Shown one piece after another: positions 34,613 through 45,147 of a DNA stretch of 64,000 bases (position 1 is the first letter of the stretch; each line of letters starts with the position of its first letter). The notes beneath the pieces were generated by a model. The model saw nothing but the letters and a program-made list of their open reading frames with translations. It was not told the origin of the DNA and did no database searches. The position numbers were made by a program, and so were the translations under genes. The DNA lies in contig CAVQJI010000040.1 of assembly GCA_963712715.1 (NCBI GenBank), positions 1-64,000 on the forward strand, written 5' to 3'. The DNA is from JAFEDN01 sp963712715. Lineage in GTDB: Bacteria; Pseudomonadota; Gammaproteobacteria; Coxiellales; Coxiellaceae.

Positions 34613-37600
34613 ATGCATAACAAACAAAGTTTTTGGGAAACTGCGGTTAGATTATTGGATCTCAATAGCCAAAAGATTTCAAGAAAAAAAGATTATTTCG
34701 CCGAAGGGACCATTTTAGCCGAAGAAAGGTTGTTTGAGATGAAAACGGATTGCTTTAAAATTTATACCAATGAGGGAAGAAAAAGTGGCCATATGAGCGT
34801 ATTAATGGCGGATTGGCGCTTATATTATGGCTCCAAAAATTATGAAAAAATAATGGCTGGTTATAGTCAATTATTAACTGTTTTAATTCAAAAAAAAATT
34901 TCAGTCCATATCTTTGATGGTCAAAGTTTAATAGAGATATCATCCGTTAATGATCTTTTAAAGAGACAAGGCGCCCCTATGGAGTTGACCTCAGATAAGG
35001 AAATCAATACTCGGTTATCCTTATTAGGTTATGATCCAGTACAATTTTTTATTTTTCGTGATTTTCACATGGTTCAATTGATGGGGGCAATCCAATACCT
35101 TGAAAATGAATTTCTAGATGAAAAAGAACTGCTTCAGCCCACTCAATTGTCTAAATTAAAAAAGAATATTCAGGAAGAAGATTATGATTTACCAATTAAC
35201 ATTGATTGGGATGATACGACCATTGAACGAGTCTTTAATGCTTCAGACAGTAAACAGGTAAAAACCATAGAGTTAGTCTTTCCATTCGGAAACAATCGAT
35301 TAGATAAAATCCATGATAAAATAAAAAAAATTATCTCCTATTTGGATCATTTTTATGGTAAAAATAAAAGGCCACAAGGTCTTCGAATAGATTTCATTCA
35401 TTTTATTTGTGATACAAATGAACAGATAAGTTCATTAAGTTCGTTCCTTGAAGGATTGTTAGTTGTTTATCCAGGTAATTCGATTACAAATATTACTTTG
35501 CTAAACTATCCAGGTAAGTGGTTATTTACTCAGTTCACTCATTTAAAAAAAATTACCATTAATCCTTCTCCTGATGGAAGCTATGAAGAATCAATGCTTA
35601 TGTCTGCTCTTGCCCAAACAGAATTAAATTCGTTTAAATCGTTAGAGTCATTTTCTCTTATAAAAAATACTCAAACATACGGCGTTTTAAATGAAGAAGA
35701 TGAATTAGTAGTAAAATTTAAAAACCGATTACCTGAGCTTAAAAATTTATATTTACCTCCTTTAGACGAAGATGCAAGGATAGGTGAACCTATTGATTTA
35801 GATAATTTTCCTAAAATTGAAAATTTAGCAATTGATAGTCAACTGCTCAATAAGGGAAACCTAAATTTTAGTACTTTAAAAAATCTAAAAATAAGTATCA
35901 AAAAAAAAGGCCCGTTTCTATCTCTATTAGAAAATGCAACTTCATTAAATTCACTTGAAGTTAAATATGGAAAAGGTAAATTAAATTTAGAGAAATTAAT
36001 CAACCTGAAAAGTGCAAGTTTCACTAACGTCGATGTCTTTTCTGTAATACTTCCCACAAAAACCTTACGAAAACTAGAATTAGTAGGTGGTGTTATCTGC
36101 CACGAATTACCTAATTTGAAAGAATTAAATTTATTGCTTACAGAATCAAATGATTTCAATTTTGATAATTGTATCTTCAGTTTGGAAAGTCTTTCCATAG
36201 TACAATGTGTAGATGTTGGAAAAATTTTAAGTTATCGCTTCCCAAATCTTATTACGCTTAAGCTTGATAAAATTCAGACAGAGGTTAATTTGGATAATTA
36301 TCCGAGCTTGAATTCTTTAGAAATTATCGGTACATCGATTGCTGAATCAAAGCAGCAATATCCTTTGGTGACTAATTTAAAATTGGGAGTTCAAAACCTT
36401 TCACAAATTATAAAATTTCCATTCATTAAAAATCTTACCATACATTTTTCCAAGTCTTCTGATACTTCTGATTATTCTTATGATAACAAAAAGTATGACC
36501 TAATAGATATCAGCGAACAAGGTAGTTTGGATAGGTTGGAAATTAATATTGATCCAGAAAAAATAGAAGCTTCATTCATTTTACCAAAAAATATAAATTT
36601 CATAAGACTAAATATAGATAGTCATCTTGGTATGGACCAGCTACATCGTTATTTGTTAGCGCTTTTCTCTAACCTGGCTACACTAGTAAAAATACAACCT
36701 ATTAACTTTTCATTCTCATTAAAAAAACAATGGTTATTTAATCTGTTACTCACTGAATCTGCATTAAATACTTTAGAAAGTTGTAAGGATAATGTCATAC
36801 CTGAACCGCCAAAGAAGAAAGTTCAAAACTCAAATTTCTCCATGCCTTCCTTTATAAAAGATAGTTTTCATCAAGAAAATGGTTTTGATCGAGATACGAA
36901 ATTAGACTCTGATAATACCTCATATGAGGAATATAGATTTATATACCAAAAATCTTCTGAAAAGGAACTAAAATCAGTATGTTCTGCCTCATATCGGTTT
37001 ACCGTTTCTAATTATTCAGACAATAAAAGCGCCATTATTTACTCAAATGAGCAAGAAGATTTTATCGAAGAATTCAAAGGATCAAATCGATTCACGGTGC
37101 ATTCAAAAGAAATTTTACCTGAAGAATTTAATGGCGATGGATATTATGCAAAAATTTCTGTTGAAAAATTATTTTCGATGTATGAAACTTATGTAAAGCT
37201 TACCAATGGGTGGTCGCCACTTCCAACGTTAAGTGTTTACGATCAATTATCTGATATTTATTTACCTCAATCCAGTAAAATCCGTTTCAATCTATTGACT
37301 CAGCAATATGAAATCTATATCCCTGAGCACACAAGGAAAGGTTATAATATTACTTATATTTTTCAAACCAAAACAATGTATTCTTTTGAAATACCTCCAA
37401 AATTAAAGGTAGTCAATGTCAATCCCAACCTGGAAAAAATTTTTCGCAACATTTTCGAAAATAAATCATGCCAATTCCCCAACAAGCAATTTTGTCATTT
37501 TAGAATGATTTTCAATAATATAAAAACCATTAGGGGGAAATTCAATCTTTTGAAAGAATTTATGAAAGATTTTAGTACTGAAGAAAATCTGGATGAGAAT

Positions 37601-38638
37601 CCCCAATACCTAAAAGAATTGTCTATCCCAAAAGAATACGCTGATTTGGCACAATCATTAATTGAAGGAAAAGGGGTATGCCGGCATCGAGCCCGCCTGG
37701 TTTGCCTAATTGCCTATCATTATTTAAAGGTTCCAGTATGGTTGATTGGAAGAGCTGCTCATGAAAATGTTCAATATTTTGATAATAGCTTTGAAGAAAT
37801 GGATTTAGGGGGTGGAAGAATACAATCTCTTCAACCAAAAGAAAGCCTTCTATCTGAAGAAAAAACCAGCGATATTAATTCTATATCAGATCAAAAACAG
37901 TCAATAGAGGCAACTGAAATATTCCCAATAGAACTGAAGCACACTATTCCCACGGAAGAGGAAAAGCAATTGGATCAAGACGCCGCTGTCTTTATTCCAG
38001 CACTACAAGTCGCTGTGGATCAATGTGAAACCTGGTATAAATTTATTAAAGAAATTCAATCGGTCCGGCGATTATTGTTACGCACAGATAGTGATGAGCA
38101 GGCACGGAAACTCACTTTTGCTTTGCAAAAAGAACTAACGGATTTAAATGATCAAATAGATTACGCAGAATCCGCGCAGGAACTGGAAGAAGCCTTACTT
38201 TCAATCCGTATAGATGAAAGCGGTAGTATACATAAATTATCAAATCAACTGGCAGATTTTGTCAGCACAGCTGATTCTAAAAAATCTCATGAAAAATATT
38301 TGATAATAAACTGGAATCGTTTTAATGCTAAACAAATGAATCGTTATAAGAGCTTACTCGATGATCCACCGATGTTATCCGGCTTACCGGTCAGTAAACA
38401 TCTCAAAATCATTAACCTCTTAAACGCTGACCAAAACGCCAGCGAATTGTTTGTTTCACGTTGTGATGAGGAAATTTACTGGCCTGGAAAAATAGCATTA
38501 TCCGCGCTTCCTCAGAACCAAATTGTTGAAGATGCAGCAGAGGTAAACCTATTTCATGGTGGCTTGGATTGGCGGGAAGCACTCATTGGCCGTCCTCGGC
38601 TCGTGGATGGCAAACCTAATTCATACCAGGCGTTTTAA
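34613..38638 (+). CDS. Giant effector-like protein, part 1: LRR region and transglutaminase-like domain
   Basis: A 1341-residue frame, AT-rich, without signal peptide. Residues ~270-700 are irregular leucine-rich repeats ('LPELKNLYLPPL', 'LPNLKELNLLL', 'FPNLITLKLDKI'). Around 1000-1070 is a transglutaminase-like domain with Cys1023 in 'GKGVCRHRARLVCLIAYHYL', His1050 in 'AAHENVQY' and Asp1064 in 'EEMDLGGG', the C-H-D order of papain/transglutaminase folds. The C-terminal 250 residues are helical. The frame ends at 'NSYQAF', but one base less near 38620 would continue as 'FIPGVLTQAVEDGKPG' into the next frame. I see one gene of about 8.3 kb broken twice. Confidence 0.75.
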   Translation: MHNKQSFWETAVRLLDLNSQKISRKKDYFAEGTILAEERLFEMKTDCFKIYTNEGRKSGHMSVLMADWRLYYGSKNYEKIMAGYSQLLTVLIQKKISVHIFDGQSLIEISSVNDLLKRQGAPMELTSDKEINTRLSLLGYDPVQFFIFRDFHMVQLMGAIQYLENEFLDEKELLQPTQLSKLKKNIQEEDYDLPINIDWDDTTIERVFNASDSKQVKTIELVFPFGNNRLDKIHDKIKKIISYLDHFYGKNKRPQGLRIDFIHFICDTNEQISSLSSFLEGLLVVYPGNSITNITLLNYPGKWLFTQFTHLKKITINPSPDGSYEESMLMSALAQTELNSFKSLESFSLIKNTQTYGVLNEEDELVVKFKNRLPELKNLYLPPLDEDARIGEPIDLDNFPKIENLAIDSQLLNKGNLNFSTLKNLKISIKKKGPFLSLLENATSLNSLEVKYGKGKLNLEKLINLKSASFTNVDVFSVILPTKTLRKLELVGGVICHELPNLKELNLLLTESNDFNFDNCIFSLESLSIVQCVDVGKILSYRFPNLITLKLDKIQTEVNLDNYPSLNSLEIIGTSIAESKQQYPLVTNLKLGVQNLSQIIKFPFIKNLTIHFSKSSDTSDYSYDNKKYDLIDISEQGSLDRLEINIDPEKIEASFILPKNINFIRLNIDSHLGMDQLHRYLLALFSNLATLVKIQPINFSFSLKKQWLFNLLLTESALNTLESCKDNVIPEPPKKKVQNSNFSMPSFIKDSFHQENGFDRDTKLDSDNTSYEEYRFIYQKSSEKELKSVCSASYRFTVSNYSDNKSAIIYSNEQEDFIEEFKGSNRFTVHSKEILPEEFNGDGYYAKISVEKLFSMYETYVKLTNGWSPLPTLSVYDQLSDIYLPQSSKIRFNLLTQQYEIYIPEHTRKGYNITYIFQTKTMYSFEIPPKLKVVNVNPNLEKIFRNIFENKSCQFPNKQFCHFRMIFNNIKTIRGKFNLLKEFMKDFSTEENLDENPQYLKELSIPKEYADLAQSLIEGKGVCRHRARLVCLIAYHYLKVPVWLIGRAAHENVQYFDNSFEEMDLGGGRIQSLQPKESLLSEEKTSDINSISDQKQSIEATEIFPIELKHTIPTEEEKQLDQDAAVFIPALQVAVDQCETWYKFIKEIQSVRRLLLRTDSDEQARKLTFALQKELTDLNDQIDYAESAQELEEALLSIRIDESGSIHKLSNQLADFVSTADSKKSHEKYLIINWNRFNAKQMNRYKSLLDDPPMLSGLPVSKHLKIINLLNADQNASELFVSRCDEEIYWPGKIALSALPQNQIVEDAAEVNLFHGGLDWREALIGRPRLVDGKPNSYQAF

Positions 38639-38721
38639 CGCAGGCAGTAGAGGACGGGAAACCTGGATTAATTATCCAAAATATTCCGAGTCTAGCGCAA
38701 GATGCAGAACAAGCAGACGAA

Positions 38722-41700
38722 TTGAAGGCATTCCTTACCCATTTACAAATCACTGGCTATTTTATTGCAAATGGTATTTGTTACGATTTAAAAAATCAGA
38801 AAAAAAGTGTAAACGGAGAAACACAATCACTTAAGCAAAAAGAGTTATTTCAAATTGGATTTCAGGAGTTAAGATGGGCAGATGATTTACAGGAATATAA
38901 ATCAGAGAAACTACAATCTATCCAAAAACATTTTGAAAAACACAAATTATTTATTTTAAATAATGATAATTATAGAAGTTTTTTCAGTCAAATTAGCGTT
39001 GAAAAAGATGGCAAAGCAAGTAATCAACCTGGATGGTTAAAAGACTGTAAAGAAGGTGATGTCATTGTATTTGAGAATGATTTAACGGAGGGACAACGTC
39101 AACGTGTATTATATACCTGTAACAAGGCTAAAAAATCACTGATTTTCAGAGAAAATGACCCAGTAACAGGCTTATTAAATCCTTCCTGGACTTTCCTGGA
39201 GGAAAAAGGTTACCACGAGCCAGGAGCTTATTTATTACAAAGTTCAGATCCAGATTTTAGTGTAAGCCATTTAAATAAATTATTGAGACAACAAAAGTGC
39301 TTTGTTAATCACGTTGTCCCCATTCATAACAATATACGGTTTACTGACATAATGGCTAGTTTGTCGGTTTCCAACCTCCAGGATGTAAAAGATTTAAAAA
39401 ATTACGAATTTAATTGCAAATTAAAATACACCCAAACTAGCCTATTAAATGCTTTACTTTGTGGTGAAACAGTCATTCTTCATGGCGCCATGAACATGGA
39501 TTTTTTTGAAGAATTAGCCAGCTTGCGGGCAATCCCGCCTTATCTACAGCTCAATGGACGGCGCGTTGAGATCCCGGGTCGTTTATTTATAATCACTCCG
39601 CCATTAAATTATAAAGTCAAAGGCGTCAACCGTCATGAGCCCACCTGGATAGACTATGAAAAAGCCCTACAGGTAGAATTTTCTGATTTTAAACAGATTC
39701 CCGGTACGATGTCTTCTCATCAGGCAATTTCTTGTTTAGCCATACTTTATCAATTCGCACAAGGGTTAGATTATGGCAAAGCCGGTATGCCGGATGAATT
39801 ATTATGGAATTACACCAGACTATCCGATTGCGTGAAACTGTTACTAACCACTGATTTTTCCAAAGGTTCACATCCCGAGAACATACTCAAAAGTAAGCTA
39901 CTGTTTGATTATGATCCTTTTAGTGAAGAATATGCATTCTTAAACGTGATGATGAAAATGCTGTTCGGCCACGAGGTCGAGCCAACTTTCCGACCCGAAA
40001 AACGTGTAAAGTCAAAAATCAAATGGCTACAATGGAATAGTCATAATGGCGCTGCATTAAGACAGATAACTAGTTTCAGTCGTGAACAATTAATAGAGAA
40101 TCCACAACTGCTTTGCACAGTTCTTAAGGATCAAAAAAATAGTTTACCGGAATTTACTCCAAAAGTGGATACGGATGCTTTATTTTATTATATTCTGTCT
40201 TTTGGTCGCAAAGTAAAAGTTGAAAAACCCAATAAGCACTTCACCAAGTTGGTGGCGTCTTTAAAAACCAGCCCGTTTTATTTTGCCAAAGGCTTGCCAG
40301 GCACAGGCAAGAGCTATACGTCTGAAATACTGGAAAGTGGAGACCATGGGTTAGGTAAAGTCCTTACTTTTTGGAGCGAAGATCAGATTGGCCCTTGGAG
40401 TGAGGCGAAAGAGGGGGATTACATCATTTTATTTATTGATGAGGCTAATTTAAATAATCCAGAAGATTATTGGAATTTTCTCAAAGGGCTTCGCGACACC
40501 CCACCCAATATCTATTGGAAAGGCCGGTACATATTGCTGACACCAAAACATAAAGTGGTTTTTACGGGTAACCCTGAACATTATAGCCGTCAACGTGATT
40601 TCCACAGCTTTTTGCAAGAAGCGCATATTGATTTTTATAAAAGCTGGCCGGAAGAAAAAAGTGTAGCCCATCTGGAAAAAGTATGGCGCAATCTGAATGC
40701 CGGCACAACTGAAGAAAAAAGCCTTCCCATCACTGAAACGATGCGCCGGATAGTAAAATCAATGCGTACTCTGGAAGAATTTAATTCCACTTTGTTTCCA
40801 CCCGGCAGACTTAGCCTGAGAGATCTACATCAGGTATTACACCGATTATCTCTGCGCAGTGAAATAAAAACGGATTTACAGCAATTGGCTTACTCCGTTT
40901 GTAGAGATGAATGGATCCCGCTTCTACCAGATGTCCTGCAGCGTAACGCTTTCAAGAAAATATTAAAAGAAAATTTTCAAATATTAGACCAGGATGAAAC
41001 AGAACTGAATAGGAATATTTCTGAGAAAAATCAGGAAATTGAAGATATCAAGAATAGTTTACATATTCCTGAATCCAGATGGCATGATGTTTTTGTAATA
41101 TATGAAGACCTTAAAATGCAATTACAGCCCTCATCCAAAGTCAATTCGCATCGAAATAAAAGCGCCATTTTGCTGGAAGGCCCTTCAGGAATAGGGAAAA
41201 CAACCTTGCTGTGTGGCTTACTACAAAACTTTGGGTACAAAAAGATTACTCCTGATGAACTGACTCAAGCTTATAAGGATTCTAATGAAAATAAAATTGC
41301 CATAACAAACAAAAATTTTATTCACCTGACTGCGGGCGATGAACATAACGCAGAGTTACTCCTTCAGGCATTTATGTTAGGCATACCCGTGGTGTATGAT
41401 GAAATCAATTTGGAACCTTTGTCGGAGCTGTTAAATCATTTATTAACTGGGGTGACTCCTGATAGAATAAAACCTTATCGTCCCGGCTTTTTCCTCATGG
41501 CAAGTCAAAACTCGGGATTGGAAAAATTACCGCTGGATTTTGAAAATCGTTTTCGTAAAATATATCTGCATTCTTATTCTGATATTGAATTAATTGAAAT
41601 TGCTGAGCAGGCTTTAAATAAAGCCAGTATTAAATTCCAGAAAAGTGATCTGGAAAGATTTGTTAAAGGGTATGATCGAGCCAGAAAATTACGAAATGGT

Positions 41701-42390
41701 AAAATTAATTCTCGCAATTTTTTCCGAACCTTAAAGAACGTCATTCAGGTTGCTCAACAAAAAAAATTAAATTTTGTAAATGCATGGAAATCATCTAAAA
41801 AGGCAGAGGAAAATCTCGAAATTAAAGATTCAATTATTTTCAAATCTAAGACAGGTCCACATTTTTATCAAAGTAACGTTAAATCATTAGATTATAAAAT
41901 TGCTTATCCTGTCACTTCATTTTTGCAGGAATTGATGGAAATGAAAGGGTCTTCTGATGAAATAAAGAAAGCAATTACTAAATTAAAAAAAGAGTATTTT
42001 TTTAAGGAACAAAAAAATACCCTATCTTTCTTTACCCGGAGTAATGCATCTGAGAATCATATCATTGATACTATTTTTATTATTGCTCTTCTTAATCTTA
42101 ACTATACCCACAATCCGCAAAGGTCAATAATATTAAAAAGGGCCGCTCAAATTGCCAGTAAGATGCCAAATGCTGACGAACTAATCCCTGCGATTTTGAA
42201 AGATGAAAATAAATTGTTAATTTATTTGGGGAAAGCGTATAAGAAATGGCCTGTCGGTCAAGCATGGGAGTGGTTATCCGGCCAAGGATGGGATAAAGAA
42301 TTCGTAGCAGTAACCCCTCCCGAGAAAATAAGCTTAATGTCTATGGTAAGGGTCGCTTCTGATATGAACAGGACGGCACGCCAATTTTAA
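38722..42390 (+). CDS. Giant effector-like protein, part 2: two midasin-type AAA+ modules
   Basis: A 1222-residue frame from a TTG; coding sense continues upstream to about 38622 without a start, as expected for an internal segment. The first AAA+ module has Walker A 'GLPGTGKSY' at residue 524 and Walker B 'ILFIDEANLNN' at 568-578. The second has Walker A 'GPSGIGKTT' at residue 820, Walker B-like 'VVYDEINLEPL', sensor 'LMASQN' and arginine-finger-like 'DFENRFRK'. Paired modules with 'DEIN/DEAN' recall midasin, dynein and RNF213-type ATPases. The frame ends at 'RTARQF'; one base less near 42370 continues as 'QDGTPILRSTENKE'. Function is unknown; an ATP-driven machine joined to LRR and transglutaminase parts is inferred. 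Confidence 0.75.
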   Translation: MKAFLTHLQITGYFIANGICYDLKNQKKSVNGETQSLKQKELFQIGFQELRWADDLQEYKSEKLQSIQKHFEKHKLFILNNDNYRSFFSQISVEKDGKASNQPGWLKDCKEGDVIVFENDLTEGQRQRVLYTCNKAKKSLIFRENDPVTGLLNPSWTFLEEKGYHEPGAYLLQSSDPDFSVSHLNKLLRQQKCFVNHVVPIHNNIRFTDIMASLSVSNLQDVKDLKNYEFNCKLKYTQTSLLNALLCGETVILHGAMNMDFFEELASLRAIPPYLQLNGRRVEIPGRLFIITPPLNYKVKGVNRHEPTWIDYEKALQVEFSDFKQIPGTMSSHQAISCLAILYQFAQGLDYGKAGMPDELLWNYTRLSDCVKLLLTTDFSKGSHPENILKSKLLFDYDPFSEEYAFLNVMMKMLFGHEVEPTFRPEKRVKSKIKWLQWNSHNGAALRQITSFSREQLIENPQLLCTVLKDQKNSLPEFTPKVDTDALFYYILSFGRKVKVEKPNKHFTKLVASLKTSPFYFAKGLPGTGKSYTSEILESGDHGLGKVLTFWSEDQIGPWSEAKEGDYIILFIDEANLNNPEDYWNFLKGLRDTPPNIYWKGRYILLTPKHKVVFTGNPEHYSRQRDFHSFLQEAHIDFYKSWPEEKSVAHLEKVWRNLNAGTTEEKSLPITETMRRIVKSMRTLEEFNSTLFPPGRLSLRDLHQVLHRLSLRSEIKTDLQQLAYSVCRDEWIPLLPDVLQRNAFKKILKENFQILDQDETELNRNISEKNQEIEDIKNSLHIPESRWHDVFVIYEDLKMQLQPSSKVNSHRNKSAILLEGPSGIGKTTLLCGLLQNFGYKKITPDELTQAYKDSNENKIAITNKNFIHLTAGDEHNAELLLQAFMLGIPVVYDEINLEPLSELLNHLLTGVTPDRIKPYRPGFFLMASQNSGLEKLPLDFENRFRKIYLHSYSDIELIEIAEQALNKASIKFQKSDLERFVKGYDRARKLRNGKINSRNFFRTLKNVIQVAQQKKLNFVNAWKSSKKAEENLEIKDSIIFKSKTGPHFYQSNVKSLDYKIAYPVTSFLQELMEMKGSSDEIKKAITKLKKEYFFKEQKNTLSFFTRSNASENHIIDTIFIIALLNLNYTHNPQRSIILKRAAQIASKMPNADELIPAILKDENKLLIYLGKAYKKWPVGQAWEWLSGQGWDKEFVAVTPPEKISLMSMVRVASDMNRTARQF

Positions 42391-42458
42391 GATCCACTGA
42401 AAATAAGGAAACGGCTTGCAATTTTATTTTATATTTAAATGAATCAAACCAAATCGAA

Positions 42459-42872
42459 TTGAGATTCGACAATGAAGAGAACTGCAATTCATTTTTAGAG
42501 GAAATTGGTCAAGAGCAGGACGATGGCAGAACAGTTCCATGCAGGGTATCAAAAACTTCTTTAACTTTTGATACTCATATAAGCAAGGGTGGAGAACTGG
42601 CGATTAATTTAAGCAATTCCTTGAGGGTGAGGTATTTCATTCAATTTTTACAGTTGAATTGCTGCCCTAAATCTATTTTTTCCTACACTACAACGAAGGA
42701 ATCCTATTTGAATGGTTATCTTTCTTATTATAAAAATCATCCAAATGCTCTATGCTTTTCAAAAGCACTATTCTCGAAACCGGGTGTCTTCGTAAAAGTG
42801 GAAAATGGCGCTGTTCATATAGGGCAGGAAGAAATCGACAAATTAAAACAATGGAATTTTCTCAAATTATAG
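42459..42872 (+). pseudogene. Giant effector-like protein, part 3: C-terminal segment
   Basis: A 137-residue frame from a TTG, open upstream to about 42365 where it joins part 2 after a one-base break ('DGTPILRSTENKETACNF' continues into 'ILYLNESNQIELRF'). The sequence is beta-rich and ends 'KQWNFLKL'. There is no start codon or ribosome-binding site of its own. I treat it as the C-terminus of the giant gene and not a separate gene. Confidence 0.65.
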
Positions 42873-43500
42873 CCAATTACAAATTGTCTCGTCGGTAGCT
42901 ACGTTGGGGCAACCGTACGCGTGTCGCCTCCTCCCACGGGGCCCAAATTGGTGTCCAAATTGGCGGGGCCCAAATTGGTGTCAGTTTCGACATAAATTAT
43001 AAATATAAATTTTATTTCAAGACGTTATTCTTTAAAAATTGTTATGTCTGACTCGATTCGAGGGAGTTTTTGAGTAGATTAACTATAGACCAATCGAGTC
43101 TGGCATAACGAATCTTTTCTATTTAATTTATTGTTTTAAAACAATTATTTGAATTTTTCGCCGGGTCTGACACCGCATGCTCTTCAGCCTCATTTGCATT
43201 AGAATCAAAAACCTATTTCAGCCTCATGTTGCATTGGACAAGACTCCCTATGTCAAGACTCCCTATTGACAAAAATATTTACAGATGGTACTGTATGGAG
43301 ATTCGGGAAATATTAAGAGAATTAAAATGATTCGGCATAACCAAAAAATTAGTAAAGAAAATCCTGGCGGCTTAAATCACTATTCGTTCCTGGCGATTTC
43401 CTCCTCCCTCCTGCTTACCCTGCGACTGCAAAACTCCTTATAATCATCATCTTATAACGCGATTTATCGTTTTTCCAAAAATTATCTTTCGAGGTGTTTT
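42873..43500. other. Gene-free, repeat-rich gap before the permease gene
   Basis: No gene is supported here. It contains a 27-bp tandem repeat (42938-42982, core GGGGCCCAAATTGGTGTC), an inverted repeat (43041-43109), two copies of TTCAGCCTCAT(G)TTGCATT (43169-43226 region) and two of CAAGACTCCCTAT (43239-43266 region). TTGACA at 43266-43271 with TACTGT 17 bp downstream is a possible promoter for the permease. Confidence 0.6.
43041..43109. repeat. Inverted repeat with 18-bp arms
   Basis: GTTATGTCTGACTCGATT (43041-43058) pairs with AATCGAGTCTGGCATAAC (43092-43109) with two mismatches. It lies in the gap between the giant gene and the permease. It could be a small mobile element or a regulatory hairpin. 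Confidence 0.65.
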
Positions 43501-45057
43501 ATGCAATTTAAACGTGACATTGGTTTGTGGAGTTTGTTATTAGTGGGGATCGGCGGCATTATCGGCTCGGGCTGGTTATTTGGCCCCTTATATGCCGCAC
43601 AGATCGCCGGCCCCGGCGCGATTGTATCGTGGGTTTTGGGTGGTGTACTCATGACTGTGATTGCGCTGACCTTCGCTGAACTGGGCAGCTCGTTTCCGGT
43701 CGCCGGCAGTATGGTGCAGGTGGCGCAATATAGCCACGGACCGCTGATCAGCTTCATGGTGGGCTGGATGGTGTGGATTTCCAGTGTCACCATCGCGCCG
43801 GTGGAGACCATGGCGGTTATCCAGTATGCGGCCAACTATATTCCTGGTCTGGTCACTAAAATCAATAATACGACGGTGCTTACCCACCGCGGCATGATGG
43901 CCAGCGCGGTGGTCATGCTGGTGATGTGCGCCCTCAATTATTCCAGTGCGAAATTTTTTAGCCGTTCCAATAATGTGATTACCCTGATTAAATTGATCAT
44001 GCCGATTATCACAGCGGCATTGCTTATTTGCATCGATTTTCATATGTCTAATTTTCATGCCGCGCAAAGTGGCGGTTTTGCGCCTTTTGGCTGGCACGGC
44101 ATTTTAGCGGCATTGCCTCTCGGCGGCATAGTTTATTCTTTAATTGGCGCCAACAATATATTGCAGTTGGCGGCAGAAACCAAAAACCCGCAAAGGCATA
44201 TTCCCCTGGCCTTGATCGGCGCCATCACTTTTTGCGCAGTGCTTTATACGATAGTGCAATTTGCTTTCGTCGGCGCCGTTAACCCTGGCTTTTTGGCGGC
44301 TGGCTGGGATAAATTGCATTTCCCGGGAGATAGTGGGCCGTTCGCAGGTATTTTTACCGCGTTGGGATTGGCATGGTTTGTCGTTATCCTTTATGCAGAC
44401 GCCATTATTTCTCCTTTCGGCACCGGGGTTATCTTTACCGGAGCCACTGCCCGCGTCAATTATGGATTGAGTAAGATCGGATTCTTTCCGAAATTTTTGG
44501 AAAAATTAACTCCCCAGGGGGTGCCTGTGCGGGCGATTGGGGTTAATTTCGTCGTAGGATTGATCTTATTTTTACCTTTCCCGGGCTGGCAAAGTTTAGT
44601 GGGATTCGTTATTTCCTGCTTTATCCTCTCTTACATTATAGGGCCGATCGCACTGGTCGCCTTGCGCAAAACCCATGCGGACCATCCACGTCCATTTCGC
44701 TTGCCTTGTGTGAATTTTATCGCCCTGTTTGCGTTTTACGCCTGTAATCTTTTGGTGTTCTGGACCGGCTGGCATACGGTTTACCGGATGATGATTGCCA
44801 TGGCGATAGGTCTGTTATTCTTTCTCTTTCATTGTATACGAACCCGGGATAATATCTGGGCCAAACAATGGCGGGTTTCCTGGTGGATGGCCCCTTATTT
44901 AGCGGGAATGACTCTATTATCATGGTGTGGCACATTTGGCGGGGGCGCGGGTTATATCCCCTTTGGAATGGACTTCGCCGTCATAGCGGCATTTTCCGTG
45001 ATCATTTTTGGTTTCGCGGTCATGTGCGTTAGTCGACAGAACGTACAAAAAAGTTGA
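43501..45057 (+). CDS. APC-superfamily amino acid permease
   Basis: A 518-residue inner-membrane transporter with about 12 helices. The first helix carries the APC signature 'GIGGIIGSGWLFGPLYAA', where the unwound Gly-rich segment binds the substrate backbone. 'VAETLVF'-like features are replaced by 'TFAELGSSFPVAGSM'. The substrate cannot be told from the sequence; basic or neutral amino acids are both possible. Ribosome-binding site GAGG lies 7 bases upstream. Intracellular bacteria often rely on such permeases for host amino acids. Base composition is like the housekeeping genes. Confidence 0.9.
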   Translation: MQFKRDIGLWSLLLVGIGGIIGSGWLFGPLYAAQIAGPGAIVSWVLGGVLMTVIALTFAELGSSFPVAGSMVQVAQYSHGPLISFMVGWMVWISSVTIAPVETMAVIQYAANYIPGLVTKINNTTVLTHRGMMASAVVMLVMCALNYSSAKFFSRSNNVITLIKLIMPIITAALLICIDFHMSNFHAAQSGGFAPFGWHGILAALPLGGIVYSLIGANNILQLAAETKNPQRHIPLALIGAITFCAVLYTIVQFAFVGAVNPGFLAAGWDKLHFPGDSGPFAGIFTALGLAWFVVILYADAIISPFGTGVIFTGATARVNYGLSKIGFFPKFLEKLTPQGVPVRAIGVNFVVGLILFLPFPGWQSLVGFVISCFILSYIIGPIALVALRKTHADHPRPFRLPCVNFIALFAFYACNLLVFWTGWHTVYRMMIAMAIGLLFFLFHCIRTRDNIWAKQWRVSWWMAPYLAGMTLLSWCGTFGGGAGYIPFGMDFAVIAAFSVIIFGFAVMCVSRQNVQKS

Positions 45058-45147
45058 CACAGGGGTTATTTTTTGATAATATATGCTTCTGATAGTTTAT
45101 AATAACTATTTATATGTATAATCTATTAATTTTAAAGGGTTTGTTAT

